Below are positions 1-11,085 of a DNA stretch of 64,000 nucleotides, piece after piece (the stretch's first letter is position 1; each line of letters opens with the position of its first letter). Made by a program: the position numbers and the translations under genes. Under the pieces are notes generated by a model. It saw nothing but the letters and a program-made list of their open reading frames with translations. It had not been told where the DNA came from and made no database searches. The stretch is from Trissonchulus latispiculum (taxonomy: Eukaryota > Nematoda > Enoplea > Enoplida > Ironidae). The stretch spans positions 62,001 to 126,000 of the forward strand of contig JASAND010015622.1 in assembly GCA_030248195.1 (NCBI GenBank), written 5' to 3'.

Positions 1-85
1 ACTCTACACATGAGGTCATGAAAAGCGTGGTTCGATTCGGTCCTCGGTTGTGAATATTTTTCTAACACACGGCTAGCAAGAGTCC
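1..85. other. Left-edge flank, possible tRNA-derived SINE tail
   Basis: Non-coding. Positions 25-40 contain a GGTTCGATTC-like string that resembles an RNA polymerase III B box, followed by 'ggttgtg'. A similar string occurs at about 10876-10895. No A box is visible because the window starts here. This could be the end of a tRNA-derived SINE, but the match is short and may be chance. Confidence 0.2.
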
Positions 86-92
86 ATCTTAT

Positions 93-661
93 AAAGAGTG
101 CATAATTGCACTATATGTAACAAGACGAGTAAGTCACTAGAGGGCTTCTCTTATTGGCATTGCGTAATGATGCTCCGACCACAATACGCGAATGCCCGTT
201 TGGTGGGGAGGGGGGTTGCAAAACCAGGTACCCGTTTGGAGGTGGGGTAGACAAAAGGGGTCCCAGTGTGGTGGGGGTTGGCAGAAGAGTGTCCCCGTTT
301 GGGAGAGGGGGGTAGCCAAGATTGGATCAATCTGACTGGCTTTTGGCGACCCCCACCAAACGGGGACCCATTTTGGAAATAAAACAGAAACTACCGTAAT
401 CCTCTGCTCTACCCCTCCACCACCAAACGGGGGTGGGGTCTCTGCAATCTGATTGGCTGTTGGCTACCCCCCCTCCACACCTAACGGGGACCTCTTTTCG
501 GCTACTCCCCACCAAACGGAGGGGGTGTGCTTTGTCGAACGGAGTGACCCGACCCTCCACCAAACGCATTGTGGGCGGACCACCGTTACGCAATGCCAAG
601 AAGAGAAGCCCTCTAGTGGCTTACTCTTCTTCTTATATATAGTGCAATTTATGCACTCTTG
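93..661. mobile_element. MITE, CAAGAG family, 7-bp TSD ATCTTAT
   Basis: The ends are inverted repeats of about 100 bp. The left arm reads inward from AAGAGTGCATAATTGCAC, and the right arm is its diverged reverse complement ending GTGCAATTTATGCACTCTTG. The 7-bp ATCTTAT at 86-92 and 662-668 is a target-site duplication. The interior is GC-rich and carries several inverted and direct copies of a CCCCGTTTGG-type motif. The short ORFs inside run in both strands over the same bases and are not convincing genes. The terminus and TSD length match the elements at 4459, 19942, 20649, 51327 and 51749. Confidence 0.8.
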
Positions 662-668
662 ATCTTAT

Positions 669-1164
669 CCTTTCTTTGTAGTTGATTCACTTACATTGAA
701 TGACATGACATGACTGATGACAGAGATGAGAGCGCCCATTGGCTCTCTCCTGTTTCGGACTAAGGCTTTGCCTTAGTGACTGCAGGCAGGCGATTTTCAT
801 TATTTCTTTATGCTGGATGATTCACTTGCAACACTGCCCTGGAGGTATATATGAGTTAGAGAAATATGGGCGAAGATTAGTTTCTAGTTAATCACTGAGT
901 TCGTCAGCAAAGTCAACCCTTCCAATTAGTAAAATGGGGAATTATCTTTCATTTGAGCTTCCAGCCATAAAATGGAGACTTAACGTCTGTCAGAACGATC
1001 AACTTGGGTTTTAATGAGCTCTAGGTTGATGCTAAATCCCACTGATGGCAGTTTGTGCAATTGAGTGAATGATTTATTGTCAATGTCGTCTGGTACGATT
1101 TTGCGTGATTAGGCTTATGGTCGCAGTATTCTCAGATGTAACAGTTGCACGGGCTGCAGTGTAA
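669..1164. other. Non-coding stretch, nothing recognised
   Basis: Unique-looking AT-rich sequence. I see no long open frame, RNA gene or bounded repeat. Confidence 0.5.
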
Positions 1165-1345
1165 ATGTCCGTCCCTCCGCGTTATGGAAATCCGCAAAAT
1201 TTCATAAACCAGGTTGAAATTTGGTATGGGTATGTATTCGACCACGCTGAGTATAAATATCGCAAAAATATTTTGCGATTTTGTGAAATTTGTTTTTCCG
1301 TTCGCCAAGGGAGACTAAGATCGACTAGACTTGATTTGTCTCCGA
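1165..1345. repeat. Fragment related to one arm of the 7944-8573 element
   Basis: The stretch with 'aaatttggtatgggtatg', then 'gaccacgctgag' and 'aaatatcgcaa', matches the left arm of the foldback element at about 8038-8100 with scattered mismatches. Only one arm is recognisable, so this is a truncated or old copy. The ORFs on both strands here follow from this repeat and are not genes. Confidence 0.55.
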
Positions 1346-1818
1346 ATTTGCTAAACGATTGTCCCATTGTTAACACAAAGTTTGAAGTGTTCAAATGTTT
1401 TTCATGTAACATTTTCTTAGGTCAATGCTCACATTTTATGCTTAGAACCGTTGCAGTATTCTTAGGAGTGATCGGGTGTTAGATCTCACAAAGAACACGA
1501 TTTTGCGACGGTTCATTTAGAGGCGGTGGCTCACAGGTGAACTCCCACGTCAGGCTTATCAATCTTTCCTATGCCTGCTTTCCTTACATGTTGCAGCATA
1601 TTCAATTTCGTTTTTATTATCTCAGAAATAACCAATCAGGACCGATAAGGCTAAAATTAATGCGCAGCGATGCAAAAAGTCGAACCACGGAACTTTCGAC
1701 CTGCAGGACAGGAATACTGCTACTGCACAACTGAGCCAAGATTGGTGCCATGTTTGTTCTGCTGTTTGTGAAAGCTTAACCGTAGAAATTTGAAGCAAAG
1801 TTTTTGGAAGCTCTAGTA

Positions 1819-2736
1819 GGGGAAGTTGCCCAAATATGGCCAAATCCGATTTTAGCACAGACAGATAGGAGAAAAAAGTTTCCTAATATGGACACCTGGG
1901 TTCCTAATATGGACAAGAGGTGCCAAATATGGACACACGCTTTATCATAGCGGCAACATCAAAGCATTTTTGTAAAAACGCTAAAATATGGTATTTTCGA
2001 AAACAAAACAATATTTTAAACATTGTGTTGAACCTCTGAGACTTTATTATGCTTCATAAAACTATTTTTAGTTTTAAAATTTGTACAATAACGGTTTACT
2101 ACTAATTCAACTGAAATCATCTGTTTGTAAGCAAATTTTTTATGAATAATTACATCAAAGGTTCATTTATCAATTCGCCAAAGCTCTTACTTTAAGATTT
2201 CAAGCAAAAATCAGCCAGATCTTACAACTGAAAAACCAGTGTTTTTACAAGTAAAATAGGTTAGATTTTACATTGACCATATTTGGGCCCTCACGAAATT
2301 TCGGCTGGCCATGTTAGGGCACATCGTTGAAAATGGCACCTAAATTAGTTCTCCTGCACAAAAAATTTTACTGGGTCAACTTTAAGTTTTGACATTTTGC
2401 AGGAATAATCTGCAAACAATTCTCTATAAAATGATATAAAAATTGTTAGTTAAACCTCATCTGCAATTGAGAATCCTTGTCTTGAAAAAGTAACTTTCCG
2501 GCCGCATAAAGTAGGTAACTGGTTCGAAAATGAAAAGTTGACTAAAATTAGAAAACAATTCTTGTTTAATTTAATACTGAACAGTTTTTGTTGAAAGTTG
2601 GCCACTCCAATAGCAACATGTATATCTCGCTACTGCGAAAGTTTTATTTCAATTCACCTTGATAGGCAACCTACACAACTATCCAAAGTCAACGTTGGCC
2701 ATATTCGGCACTAGGCCATATTTGGGCAACTTCCCC
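1819..2736. mobile_element. TA-flanked MITE with 23-bp TIR (Tc1/mariner-like)
   Basis: Perfect 23-bp terminal inverted repeats begin GGGGAAGTTGCCCAAATATG on the left and are mirrored at 2714-2736. Each end is flanked by TA (1817-1818 and 2737-2738), the target duplication of Tc1/mariner-type elements. The 918-bp interior has no long ORF but repeats 'CCTAATATGGACAC/AAATATGGACAC' motifs just inside the left end and 'GGCCATAT' motifs at the right. These could be subterminal transposase-binding repeats. It is non-autonomous. The superfamily call rests only on the TA flank and TIR style. Confidence 0.8.
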
Positions 2737-2738
2737 TA

Positions 2739-4451
2739 AAAGAAGATTAAGTTGAAGGAGAAATTAACCTTGAAACGTTTCGAAGGTCTTTGCACACGAT
2801 AAATCGTGTAATGTGAGATAATTAAGCAATTGGTAAATGACAAATTAGAAGCTTGCAATTAGCGCAATGGTTTGTTATTGTGCAACAAGTGGAGGATCAT
2901 GTCAAGTCTAGAATTTAGGAAACCTAGCAAGTCTCTGACTTATGCAATTGCAAGCAACTTCATCCGCAATAATCTCAGAAAAAAAGGGTGACCCTAATCC
3001 TAACCGGATTACCACACTGGCTGGAGGCTCACAAAATGACAACAATTAAGTTAACGTGACGTGGACTATGGAGTCATGGCTAAATGTCGAACCCTGCAGT
3101 TTTTGAGATTTTTCATGAATTTTCCCAATTTCAGGAACTCTTATGCCTTTGAAAAAAGGAAGTTTACTTTCGTTCGCTTGTCTGTTTTGTCCATGTCAGT
3201 CAGACCGGATCAGGGAAGACGTGATGTGAGTCCTAATTTGCTTCTAAATCAGTTCTATCGTGACCCAATTCCTGTTTTCAACTGAAGACAGAAACAGGAG
3301 ACTGGAGGTAATTTAGGCCTGACAATGAAATATCGATCCATTTCAGGTGCTATTTTTGCGCCTGTATTCTAACAACTGAAAAACTTACTATACCAGGGGT
3401 CCAGAAAGTTACACACGTTCGTTCAGTTTAGCCTTTTTCTGGCATTTCTGGCATTTCGGAACAAGTTTTCGTTTTTTTTCTGTCGCTTTCTGTTTGTATT
3501 GCAGCATGAACATTCAGTTTACTGTTCCCAACACCGGAACTTGTATGCATCGCTTAGTATAGTTATATTAATTAGTAGTTATATAGTTAAAGTTGTATGC
3601 TATAGTTAAATAGTTATAGTTATATAGTTATGTAGACATGTTATGTTAAATATTAGGAAAAAAGCAGTGTGTTAGTGTGTCTGTCACTTTGAGTGATAGT
3701 AACCAGCTAAATGCTGTGTACTGTATTTCTTAAGTACATGTTAGCCAAGCACTATATATATAGTTGACCAAATGTCACTTTTAGTAGTCACTAAGCTCTG
3801 TTAGAACCGGAATTCTACAGTTTTCACACTTTATTCTTCGTTAGGCCATGCATCAACTGAAGTTAGATGACAGCTAAGACAACTCAGACGCCGTAAAAGC
3901 GATTCAGCTTGATACCTATTCAGAACAAGGTAGTAACGAATTGCTTCTCATTTCGTTTTGACAGTTTGATATAGTCTCTTACGTGAACTTATGTCATTGA
4001 TAAGCTTATATATTAAGATTGTAGCTTATCACGCATCTCGCTATTTTCTGGGCTGGCTTATGACATAAATCACAGTCCGAAAGCCGCAGGTTTGCACCAA
4101 ACCTGTCCAAAGTGTGCTACTGTGCTATGTATCATAAGAGCACCGTCTCCGAACAAGCTTGTGCCTTTACTTATTAGGGAACAAAGCATTTGCCCTCACG
4201 CTAGCTGTGTCAGGAATTAGCGGTAATTGCAGATTACTGTAAAATCTCTATGACCTTTTGTAAGCTGTTAAAACTGTATTTTGCACGAACAGGTCTGTTA
4301 AAAAGGTTAATTAAGGAAGGTACACACCTGAATCAGGAAGTATTTGGGACAAATAGTTCGCTAAGGGTGGGAAAATAATTTGGAGAAACAGTGGGGTTTG
4401 CGCTAACATTTTGGTTTTAATTTAACTAACATTCGTATTTAATTAATTTAA
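2739..4451. other. Intergenic stretch without a supported gene
   Basis: AT-rich, non-coding. Positions about 3560-3640 are low-complexity 'tatagttaaatagttatag' repeats. The 74-aa ORF at 3061-3285 shows no family signature and is probably spurious. No RNA gene seen. Confidence 0.5.
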
Positions 4452-4458
4452 TTAATAG

Positions 4459-5098
4459 CAAGAGTTTATAATAGGAAGAGTGGGACACTCAGCCCTTCCT
4501 AATGTTTTAAGCTTGCAATATGCTCGAAACATTAAGGCCAAAATCTCGGGGGGGCTTCTTAGCGTGTAAACATAGCACGCTGACATTTTTCAAAAACGGG
4601 CGTTTTCGGTAAATTAAATACTATAACTTGAGCTAGGAAAGTCGTACAGCGATAATTTTTATATCATTATGTTGCGTAGAATGTGATCGTTTTAATGATA
4701 TAAAAATTATATAGTTTGATTTTGGCTATCTCTTACAAATAAGGCAACAACGTAACACATTTTGAAGAAATGATGAAATTCCTAAAATTTCCGTGGAAAG
4801 GATGTCTTATTGCCGGATTTGTAAGAGATAGCCAGAACCGAACTACATAATTTTTATATCGTTAAAAAGATCACATTCTACGCAACATAATGATATAAAA
4901 ATTATCGCTGTACGACTTTCCTAGCTCAAGTTATAGTATTTAATTTACCGAAAACGCCCGTTTTTGAAAAATGCCAGCGTGCTATGTTTACACGCTAAGA
5001 AGCCCCCCCGAGATTTTGGCCTTAATGTTTCGAGCATATTGCAAGCTTAAAACATTAGGAAGGGCTGAGTGTCCTACTCTTCCTATTATAAACTCTTG
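4459..5098. mobile_element. Long-TIR MITE, CAAGAG family, 7-bp TSD TTAATAG
   Basis: Almost perfect inverted arms of about 290 bp start CAAGAGTTTATAATAGGAAG and meet around a short unique centre at about 4745-4810. The 7-bp TSD TTAATAG lies at 4452-4458 and 5099-5105. The arms include 'gataatttttatatcattatg' and 'gtaagagatagcca' inverted pairs. High arm identity suggests a recent or gene-converted insertion. It has no ORF. It shares terminus and TSD length, but not interior, with the other CAAGAG elements. Confidence 0.88.
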
Positions 5099-5105
5099 TT
5101 AATAG

Positions 5106-6185
5106 TAATAATGTATTTTAATAGTCTCAGTTAGTTTTGTGCTCGTCATTTCTTCTAACAGCCAATTCCCTGAAGCAAGCACGAGAATTTCCATTTTCCT
5201 ATGACTTATAAAACTAAAATTTAATGAAAAGCAAAAATTTTGTCATTTTATTTGTCCAATAAAACCAATCTCTTAAACAAAATTAGACACTGAATTCTGC
5301 GTTGAAACTAGGCCAAATCGTGGGGCAGAGAAGCATAATTATTTAGAAATAAAGTAAATTGAATTAAACATTAAATTTTTCGTGAAATAAAAAGTTCTGA
5401 AGGGAAAACAAAGTTTTGACATAGGTGGGGTTCGAACCACGACTCTTCTATTTCTAAATACCATTTCAGCTCTACGGTAGCAGTTTTTTAGCCCCACTTT
5501 AATGGATTTAGTAGTGGATTTGAAACCCACTCATTAGTAGTGGATTCGAAAATAAGAAGTTTTTGAGTGTAGACTTGACATGATCCTTCACGTGTAGCAC
5601 AAACGTTCCAGTGCAAAGCCAGGGTTCCGCTGGGTCTTAAGAATATTTACGAACAAACTGATTCAAGTGGGGGGGTACTCCCATGTTTGACTGAAATTTT
5701 GACAATCATTTTTCTTCAAAACCGTTTCAATATCCGTCTTTCTGTGCAGCTTATCAGACTGTAAACAATTTCTTGCAGAACACTCGCGTTTTCTGGTTGG
5801 AGCACCGTTACGCAAGGCAAACATGAACAATAGACAGAAGCCGTTTTTTCTTCTTTTTAATTACCTTGTTCTGAACTTTCCTGATGCGGGTTTTGTTGTT
5901 TTGGCTTTCGACAGAAAGCCATATCTGCTCAGGACATGGAATTATCTAATTAGCAACTACCCATTGTTTATCTGATTATATTAGCAGCTGCTATATGAGC
6001 TTTTTTCGCTTCACTTTCAATCTTTTAAAAGTTTATTAAAATATATACATTTTTCATCTAGCTTTAGTTCCGGCCAAAATCCTGACACTGCTTGCATCTA
6101 CCATCTGCTTTTACTGAGTTTTAAGTTAGCGCAATAGATCTCTAAAACTACAGTTCATTTAATGTGCAATCTTTCCACGTATCAC
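5106..6185. other. Intergenic stretch with a tRNA-like segment
   Basis: No supported gene. On the minus strand at about 5423-5480 there is a T-arm-like GTGGTTCGAACCCCAC, preceded by a weak D-arm-like string. The T stem lacks one base and no acceptor stem closes, so this is at best a tRNA-derived repeat. The 63-aa minus ORF overlapping it is not convincing. Confidence 0.35.
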
Positions 6186-6193
6186 TGTGGAAG

Positions 6194-6925
6194 CAGAGCT
6201 GGAAGTGGATCACGGGTACCCGCGGGTACCCGCGGGTCGGGTAGGGTGTGGGTCAACACAAGTGACCCGCGGGTTAAAGGTGGGTCAAAAGTGGGTCAGT
6301 CGAGGTTCCAAAATTCATATTTTAACACTGAAATTTCAAAAATTTTTTGGCTTCGCCGAATTCTAGTGTTGTCTGATTTTTGTTTTACCGTAAGATCTGG
6401 CCAAAATTATCACAGCTTCCGCAAGTTGATGCCTATATTTTGAAAAATAGCGTTTAACATGTAGCACTGCCATGATTTCTTTAAATAGACGATACATAGC
6501 AAAAGTATGTGCAGGTTAGAATGTAAGAACCGTAAGCAAGATTTTTCCTTCAAGCTCAGTGAATTTCTGGAGAAATCCATTACACAATTGCGACCGTCTG
6601 CCATTCCACTCAAGAAAAATGTTCATAATTGTGCTTTAAATCTTTCATTTCTTTTAATTTCCAAGATTATATACGATTTCAAATATTCAAATCAGTTGTT
6701 TTCATTACACTGCAGTCATGTTCAAATGGATTTAACAGCTAAATATTTATATTATTTTATAAAGCCAAAATTTAGCCTTAGAGCATCATTAACAAAAAGT
6801 GGGTCATGTGGGGTGGGTCATATAATTTTCCGCGGGTCACGGGTATGGGTCAGGTGGGTAGGGTCAAGGGTCCGCGGGTCGCGGGTCGGGTGCGGGTCAA
6901 AAATATTGACCCACTTCCAGCTCTG
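6194..6925. mobile_element. hAT-like MITE, 8-bp TSD TGTGGAAG
   Basis: The terminal inverted repeat CAGAGCTGGAAGTGGRTC occurs at both ends, flanked by a perfect 8-bp duplication TGTGGAAG (6186-6193 and 6926-6933). An 8-bp TSD and a CAGxG start are standard for hAT transposons. The subterminal 60-100 bp on both sides are built of GGGTACCCGCGGGTC-type repeats. Similar strings occur in the elements at 13574 and 44568. The ORF at 6507-6971 runs through the element and out of its end, so it is not a real gene. Confidence 0.88.
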
Positions 6926-6933
6926 TGTGGAAG

Positions 6934-7940
6934 TACACTACCTTGTACAGAAGGGAGAATTTTTTAATTAGACATGTAATACTTAATATATTTGCAGTCG
7001 TGTGTCACATAAATTCTACATAAACACATTATTTCAAGGCTTCCACTATAAGGAGATTATTCTCACGAACGTTGCATTCTGTTTCTGACATACATTTAAT
7101 TTAATCTCACTATTTAATTTCATCCGTTTAAGTCGTGGCTCAGATTAATCCGTTTCAGTAATTTAATCCGTGGTTTTATGAAAACGTGTTTTTAATCCAT
7201 TTAATCTGTTTCAGTTAATCGGTTTAAGTTAATCCGTTTAATCTTTCTATGAAAAGGTCCTTTGACATCTCAAACTCACCACAAACGACAGAACATTCGT
7301 GTATTCTGGACACAGAACAACTTTGACTTTTAATACTCTTCTTTTAAAACTTAAAATTTAGGATTCATAACCACAGACTCTGATATTATTTTCTTGCATT
7401 AGGATTGTTCCAACCAGCTCAAACACAATTTGACAAATTAGCCTTTAATTTTAACAACCCCATCTATTTTAGATATGACGTTAGTTATGTATCTCGTGCC
7501 ATCCATAGCTTTAGGGATTAGGATGGAGCTTACAAAAAATGCTGCTAAAATTGTGTCCCTTATTAAGGTCATCGAGAGTTAAAAGGTTTCAGCAACGACA
7601 GGAAGCCAGCAAATTTTAGTTTAGTTCAGATTTTTGCAAAAACATCTAGGTCTTCTCATTTTGTAATACCTAATTTAAAGTAGATATCTTAATCTTGGAA
7701 TTTTGTAATAGACTGAGCCGCCCTAAGAAATGTACTGGATAACGGCGGTTCCTAAAAGATTCCTCACAAAATTAGCATACAAATTGAACTTCGTGTATTT
7801 TAGGAAATATTCAGTGCTCGAAACTAATGTGAACCAGCCAGCTTTCTTGCTCTACAAAGCGAAACTGAGATGCTGGAAGAAGCTGTAACACGTGCTGCAA
7901 TACGACTGCAACACCGTCACAGTTGAAAAATGAGCTCAAT
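6934..7940. other. Intergenic stretch, nothing recognised
   Basis: AT-rich sequence with 'ttaatccgttt' short repeats at about 7120-7240 (imperfect copies of TTAATCCGTTTAAT). No coding region or RNA gene is supported. Confidence 0.45.
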
Positions 7941-7943
7941 ATA

Positions 7944-8573
7944 CAGTATCCTTAAAGAGATGGGAGCGTTAATCGGATCTTTTCAGGAAGCCGATATTCA
8001 GGAGCCCAGATTCCGTAAAACTTGACCAAATGAGCTTAAATTTGGTATGGGTATGTTTTCGACCATGCTGAGTTCAAATATCGCAATTTTTTTGATTTAG
8101 CGAAATTCTACTTTTTCAATTCTTAAGAGGGGATCCAAGAGGAACCGAAAATTTTTGTCTTCGATTTTGCTGAAAAGTTGTATACAAGGGGTTTTTGGGT
8201 CGCTAAACACGAATCCGAAGTCTGTTTTTCGATTCAGCGTTCGTTAGCTCGGTATAAGCTTAAAAGTTTAGTTTATACTGAGCTAACAAAAAGCGGAGTC
8301 GAAAAACGGACTTTAGATTCCCGTTATGCGACCCCGAAACCCCTTGCATACAACGTTTTAGCAAAATCGTGAACAAGACTTTTCGGTTCTCCTTGGTCCA
8401 CTCTTCCTAATCGAAGAAAATCTAATTTCGCGAAATCAACAAAGTTTACGATATTTGAACTCAAGTGGAACATACCCATACCAAATTTAAGCTCATTTCG
8501 TCAACTTTCGGGAATCTGGGCCTGGGGGGCTTTCCTGAAAAGATCTATTAGATTTCCTTAATTATGTTGACTG
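7944..8573. mobile_element. Foldback MITE with TA flanks, CAGT...ACTG ends
   Basis: The two halves are inverted copies of each other: GGATCTTTTCAGGAA near the left end is mirrored by TTCCTGAAAAGATCT near the right. Similarity continues inward to a centre at about 8265. The outermost match is TACAGT (7942-7947) against ACTGTA (8570-8575), compatible with a TA target and CAGT/ACTG termini as in Tc1/mariner-type elements. The outer 25 bp are eroded, so the exact ends are less certain than the palindrome. The 64-aa ORF at 8178-8372 crosses the hairpin centre and is an artefact. Confidence 0.65.
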
Positions 8574-8576
8574 TAT

Positions 8577-9602
8577 CTCGTCGCAGCCATTGAAGTTTCA
8601 TGTGGTACAATTGGTTCAACGTTGACGTATTGGCTTGGCTGCTACAATAGAGTTTCGTTATGAATTTTCATTTTAAAGTAAATTGGTATCTGGTGATTTT
8701 AAAGAGAAAGTTTTAGACTCTCTTTAGAATCTCAAAATTGTAGGTGATCGTTTAGTGTAACAAAATTACAAAGCCCCCCCCCCCAATTCGCATATTTATC
8801 CAAGACAAGGACATAGCTAAAATTTTATGTAAGTCAAATACAGGCTGCCTGGAACTTACATAATAAAATTTTGCACGCATACGCTAAAATTCTTGCCACC
8901 ACATTTGAACTTCAGATATATCGCAAGAAACTGGAATAAAATTAATATTTGTGTTAAATGACTGTGTCCAATGACTGTGTTAAAAGCTAACCCAATGTTT
9001 CTTAATCCTAATCCTGAAAAAGTGGAGATTAATTTTGAGCGCACTTAACAAATCGCACACGTTTTATGGGTCTGACTTAATCCTTCGTCGTAAAGGCTGT
9101 CGTCTTACCACGTCAATTTAAATAGCACAAGTTGTGAACAAATGAAACATTTAAATACTCTTTAGGTATTACGCTTAACTATTCTAAGTTTTTCTGAGAG
9201 TAAAAAGTTTGAAGTTATACTTTTAATCCAACATTCCAGTTAAGCACATTGAGTTAATGTCTAACTCGTTTAACCTGACACTTGAAAGGTCCTTAACTTA
9301 ATTTAATTTAAGGTCCTTAATTTCGTGTCTGTTCATAGAGGTTTTCATCTCCTAGATATTCAACTTCGCAACTGAACTAAAACGAATACCTAATCCGACT
9401 TCGTAATCTAGCAGAAATCCAGACATAAACGTGCGAAAATGACTGCTTTAAGGCTTCTGCGCACATGTTTCATGAATCATCCAATAACCGAACTTTAGGT
9501 AATAGGACAAATGCGTCAATTCACGCCTTTTAATAACTTTTAATAGGTTACAGGTTGTCATTTTAATAAATTATAATGGTCTAATATCGTTTATCTAATT
9601 GC
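8577..9602. other. Upstream region of the peptide receptor gene
   Basis: No supported coding region. It has a poly-C run at 8776-8787. A pyrimidine stretch ending in AG (about 9590-9604) just before the receptor start looks like a splice acceptor. An untranslated first exon therefore probably lies in this interval, but I cannot place it. Confidence 0.4.
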
Positions 9603-9604
9603 AG
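9590..9604 (+). promoter_or_regulatory. Candidate splice acceptor before receptor start
   Basis: A pyrimidine-rich tract ending in TTGCAG at 9604 sits immediately upstream of the receptor ATG. It suggests an upstream 5'UTR exon, or a trans-splice acceptor if the organism uses spliced leaders. Direct evidence is limited to the consensus match and position. Confidence 0.45.
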
Positions 9605-9616
9605 AAAACCTGAGTT

Positions 9617-10747
9617 ATGGTTGAAGCCAATGCAACTTTGTCGGAATCTGACTTTAACGTCGAGCAGTTAGCAGCCATGCTAACCCTAATCTCAAACGTC
9701 GTTTATGGCATACTTTTCGGAGTGGGGGTTTCCATGAACGCTCTGGTTTTCTTGATCATCCTATTTGCCGGAGAACGAAATCCGGTAACGAATATTCTGT
9801 TGCTGAATCTGGCAGTAGCAGATTGTTTCTACCTGGCCTGTATTCCGTTGGTGATTGCTCGAAATGTTGCCGGCAGTTGGCTGTGGAGCGTTTTCGTTTG
9901 CCGGTTGTACACTTTTGCAACCGGCATAAACCGCTACTGCTCTGCGCTGCTGCTGGCCGCGTTGTGCTTCGACCGGTACCTGGCCGTGTGCCATGCCTTT
10001 CGGGCCAAGCTGTATCGAACTCCGCGGTTCGCCATTTGCCTAATTTGCATATGCTGGCTGCTGGCTACACTGCTGATGCTACCGTTGCTCTACTGTAGCG
10101 ATGTACGCGGGGAGCCGGCTATAGCGGGGGATGGTAGCAAGCTGATACGCTACCAGTGCGCGGTTTATTGGGATTCGGAGATCCTGAATCGAACCACCAA
10201 CCAGACCTACATTCAGGCTTCGTTCATTGATCGAAGATGGTTTTCACTCGGAACAGTTCTGTTTGGGTTTTTGATTCTGACCGTAACCTGGACCCTGTAC
10301 ATTCGAATTCTCCTGGTTCTGTGGGGTAATCGAATGATGGCCAATTCCAGTAGTCGAAAACGGTCGACGAAACGAATCACCAATACGGTTTTCGCCATTC
10401 TGATTGTTTATACGATCTGCTGGTTGCCTATATGGATTTTCAACCTACTGATCGAATTTGCCTATGAATCTCTGTACAATCTAGGTCAGTGGTTTTATGC
10501 CCTGGCCCTGGCGACCTATTCCCTTAACTATATCAACAGTGCCCTAAACCCTATCCTATATACCTGCCTTAATGATACATATCGACGGGTGATCTGTGGG
10601 AGACGCCGACCTTCGACCGATCAAACCACAACCAAAGCCCTGGGAACTGGTCGAGAAAAGAGTGTACTACTTCCCTATCCCAGCTCCTTTCGTAAACGTG
10701 CCAGCAAGACGGTAATCATACCGTCTAACGACGAAAGTAGAGTATAA
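9617..10747 (+). CDS. Peptide GPCR, somatostatin/allatostatin-C-like
   Basis: A 376-residue seven-transmembrane receptor in one uninterrupted coding exon. It shows class A hallmarks: LAVAD in TM2 (about 65-69), a TM3 cysteine (95) that can pair with C181 in the second extracellular loop, DRY at 119-121, CWLP in TM6 (268-271) and NPILY in TM7 (311-315). A basic third loop (SSRKRSTKR) and a basic Ser/Thr-rich tail follow. N5 is an N-glycosylation site in the short N-terminus, and there is no signal peptide, as usual for the class. DRYLAV followed by a short RAKLYRTPRFA loop resembles somatostatin, opioid, galanin and allatostatin-C receptors, so a neuropeptide ligand and G-protein coupling at the plasma membrane are inferred. 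The start was chosen because a splice-acceptor-like TCTAATTGCAG ends 12 bp upstream. GC content is higher than in the flanks. An exact subfamily would need a tree. Confidence 0.9.
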   Translation: MVEANATLSESDFNVEQLAAMLTLISNVVYGILFGVGVSMNALVFLIILFAGERNPVTNILLLNLAVADCFYLACIPLVIARNVAGSWLWSVFVCRLYTFATGINRYCSALLLAALCFDRYLAVCHAFRAKLYRTPRFAICLICICWLLATLLMLPLLYCSDVRGEPAIAGDGSKLIRYQCAVYWDSEILNRTTNQTYIQASFIDRRWFSLGTVLFGFLILTVTWTLYIRILLVLWGNRMMANSSSRKRSTKRITNTVFAILIVYTICWLPIWIFNLLIEFAYESLYNLGQWFYALALATYSLNYINSALNPILYTCLNDTYRRVICGRRRPSTDQTTTKALGTGREKSVLLPYPSSFRKRASKTVIIPSNDESRV

Positions 10748-10779
10748 TGTCGCTCCACTTGGAGTGGCGCAATGCACTT

Positions 10780-10915
10780 GTGCGTTGAAAGTTGTACACA
10801 TTGGATTCGAAGTCCCGCTGAAGTGAAAGCTCCTGTACTCAAAAGCATCGGCGCGGAAGTTGGGAGGTCACGGGTTCTTGGTTGTGTGCAGCCGTTTTTT
10901 CTTTCCTCACTTTGG
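10780..10915 (+). repeat. Possible tRNA-derived SINE in receptor 3'UTR
   Basis: GGTCACGGGTTCTTGG at about 10866-10881 resembles a degenerate B box. It is followed by 'ttgtgtgcagccgttttttctttcc', which could be a SINE body or tail. A comparable string is at positions 25-50. No clear A box or duplicated flank was found. Confidence 0.25.
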
Positions 10916-11079
10916 TTAAGTTTGATGAAAAGATATACTCTTTTCATTATCGAATTTTACCTTATTATTTGGGACTATACTTAGAATGACCTGAAAATTT
11001 GTTTGACTGGCAAAGGCTTTCGACAATGAGCTTTGATTTGTGACACTTTTATAATGATTGTATTAAATGTGTACGGACC

Positions 11080-11085
11080 AATAAA
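11080..11085 (+). terminator. Poly(A) signal for the peptide receptor
   Basis: A canonical AATAAA followed within 20 bp by a T-rich stretch, about 330 bp downstream of the receptor stop. It is the first canonical signal on this strand after the gene. Confidence 0.6.

Noticed and set aside
5405..5485. Possible functional tRNA on the minus strand
   Set aside because: There is a B box-like T arm, but the T stem is a base short and no acceptor stem or anticodon arm can be formed.
6507..6971. 154-aa ORF as a gene
   Set aside because: It spans the right end of the hAT-like MITE and continues into the flank; the second half translates GGGTC repeats.
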